64,000 nt of DNA from assembly GCA_964654995.1 (NCBI GenBank), contig CAZZKF010000003.1:33669-97668 (forward strand), given 5' to 3'. Below, piece by piece: positions 62,773 through 64,000 of this stretch. This DNA comes from CAZZKF01 sp964654995 (lineage in GTDB: Bacteria; Pseudomonadota; Alphaproteobacteria; CAZZKF01). The first letter of the stretch is position 1. Every line of letters begins with the position of its first letter. Under the pieces are notes generated by a model. The model ran no database searches, was not told the DNA's origin, and saw only the letters and a program-made list of their open reading frames with translations. Position numbers and translations under genes: made by a program.

Positions 62773-63822
62773 TCAGGCCACCTGTGCCGGCTGCCAGGGC
62801 TCGCCGATGCTGGCCTCGTAGGTGGCGAGATAGTCATCGGCCATGCGCTCGACCGAGAACCGTTCCTCGAAGACCCGGCGGACCACATGGCGGTCGAGAT
62901 CCTCGACCTTGCGCAGGGCCTCGACCGCCTGGCGGCGGTCATCGACGATATAGCCGGTGAGCCCGTGATCGATCACTTCCGGCACCGAGCCGCAGCGGTA
63001 GGCGATCACCGGGGTGGCGCAGGCCATGGCCTCGATCATCGCCAGACCGAAGGGCTCCGGCCAGTCGATCGGGAACAGCATGGCGTAGGCATTGCCCAAA
63101 AAGTCGTTCTTTTCGCCTTCATTGATCTCGCCGATGAACTCGACACCGGGGGCATTCAGCATCGGCCGGATCTTTTCGTCGAAATAATCGCGATCGGCAT
63201 TATCCACCTTGGCGGCAATTTTCAGCTCCATGCCAAAGGCGCGGGCGATTTCGATCGCCCGGTCGGGGCGCTTTTCCGGGCAGATACGGCCGAGGAACGC
63301 GAGGTACTGGCCGGGCGCAAAGCGCGGGCGCAGCAGATCGCGCGGCAGGCCATGGTAGATGGTTGCCCGCCAGTTGAGCCAGGGCAGCGGAAGGCGCTGG
63401 GCATCCGAGATCGAGATCACCGGAATGTCGTGAAACTCGCGGTACAGGGCGGTCAGACTGGGCAGATCAAGCCGCCCGTGCAGGGTCGTGAGCGTCGGGG
63501 TGTCATGCCGGCGCACCCAGGGAAAATGCAGGTAATCGGTATGGAAATGGACGAGGTCGAAGCTGTCGATTTCCTGGAGCACCTTCTCCAGCATCAGCAC
63601 CGAATACGGCAAGGGATCGTTACAACGGCAATCGAGGCGGAGCGCTCTTTCACACATGCATCTGAGCCGCGCCGTGGTCGCCGAGTCGCCGCTGGCGAAC
63701 AGGGTGACGTCGTGGCCGCGGCGCACCAGTTCCTCGGTCAGGTAAGAGACAACGCGCTCCGTACCTCCATAGAGCTTGGGCGGAACGCTTTCGATCAATG
63801 GAGCAACCTGAGCAATTCTCAT
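62773..63822 (-). CDS. GT4-family glycosyltransferase
   Basis: A 349-residue GT-B enzyme. The N-terminal domain has LYGGTERVVSYLTEELVRRGHDVTLFAS and LVHFHTD, and the nucleotide-sugar domain has YLAFLGRICPEKRPDRAIEIA and PEPFGLAMIEAMACATPVIAYRCGSVPEVI with the EX7E pair. The sugar donor is unknown. The debranching-type gene starts 21 bases after its stop, and this pairing recurs in alphaproteobacteria, suggesting storage-polysaccharide or osmolyte metabolism. Confidence 0.88.
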   Translation of the reverse strand: MRIAQVAPLIESVPPKLYGGTERVVSYLTEELVRRGHDVTLFASGDSATTARLRCMCERALRLDCRCNDPLPYSVLMLEKVLQEIDSFDLVHFHTDYLHFPWVRRHDTPTLTTLHGRLDLPSLTALYREFHDIPVISISDAQRLPLPWLNWRATIYHGLPRDLLRPRFAPGQYLAFLGRICPEKRPDRAIEIARAFGMELKIAAKVDNADRDYFDEKIRPMLNAPGVEFIGEINEGEKNDFLGNAYAMLFPIDWPEPFGLAMIEAMACATPVIAYRCGSVPEVIDHGLTGYIVDDRRQAVEALRKVEDLDRHVVRRVFEERFSVERMADDYLATYEASIGEPWQPAQVA

Positions 63823-64000
63823 GATTCGAATCCCCCTGACAGGATGAATGGCTTATGTGATGGAGTGACCTGTGTCGATGTCGTGAAGAACCCCTTGTGA
63901 TTGTCCCCTCGAGATCCCGGCGCGCGCAAACGCCGCCCCGGGGCAAGGCCGGCCTTATTCCCAGAGATGAGGACTGCACCGCGCCGGTTCAATGGCGGGC

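Overview
The window is a GC-rich (about two thirds G+C by eye), densely coded chromosomal segment of an alphaproteobacterium, most likely a Rhodospirillales-like lineage. The signs are a MucR/Ros-family protein, ALA synthase (C4 pathway) HemA, magnesium-type HemB, the rnc-era-recO and lepB-acpS-pdxJ-rsh-rpoZ arrangement, the tig-clpP-clpX-lon-hup block, a bacterial-type leucyltransferase (Bpt) and CCA-encoding tRNA genes. No rRNA, CRISPR array, transposase or integrase was seen.

Layout. 1-3.4 kb: 5' end of glyA, rpiB, a MucR-like protein, a DUF6898-like protein, hemA and a MarR regulator. 3.6-10.2 kb: fused isobutyryl-CoA mutase icmF, hemB, a 3-hydroxyisobutyrate dehydrogenase-type enzyme, a membrane-anchored methyltransferase and a small membrane protein. 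10.4-18.7 kb: motAB, an SLC13/RCK permease, bpt, a complete TRAP transporter (dctPQM) and a small unknown ORF. 18.7-28.9 kb: a long minus-strand housekeeping run, parC-recO-era-rnc-lepB-acpS-pdxJ-DUF2062-rsh-rpoZ. 29-36.1 kb: NhaC-type antiporter, a 2OG-Fe(II) oxygenase-like gene, a PepSY membrane protein and biotin genes (bioA divergent from bioFD). 36.5-41.4 kb: an anaerobic or microaerobic respiration block with a cupredoxin-fused NirK, cytochrome c, an outer-membrane monoheme porin-like cytochrome and an FNR-like regulator. 41.5-51.9 kb: rtcA, lipoprotein, nnrDE, tRNA-Leu, tig, clpP, clpX, lon, hup, tRNA-Val. 52-60.2 kb: a DUF6455-like protein and a minus-strand operon nfnA-nfnB-korA-korB plus a 754-residue unrecognised protein with a C-terminal Fe-S domain. 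60.5-63.8 kb: glycogen-debranching-type enzyme and GT4 glycosyltransferase.

The most interesting system is the 52-60 kb operon. It joins a two-subunit 2-oxoacid (probably 2-oxoglutarate):ferredoxin oxidoreductase (KorAB), an NfnAB-like NADH-dependent ferredoxin:NADP oxidoreductase and the unrecognised ferredoxin-tailed protein. It is bracketed by tRNA-Val and, about 8.6 kb away, a near-copy of that tRNA's 3' end, which suggests insertion at tRNA-Val.

A second thread is regulatory. FNR-type palindromes (TTGAY-N4-RTCAA or close variants) lie upstream of hemA, nirK, the porin-like cytochrome, the FNR-like regulator, the DUF6455 gene and the Kor/Nfn operon. In four of them (hemA, nirK, porin-cytochrome and Kor/Nfn) the palindrome centre is exactly 41.5 bp before the start implied by a plausible -10 element, and in the DUF6455 promoter it is 39.5-41.5 bp, the geometry of class II FNR activation. 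This supports a local low-oxygen/nitrogen-oxide regulon, but it is inferred from sequence only.
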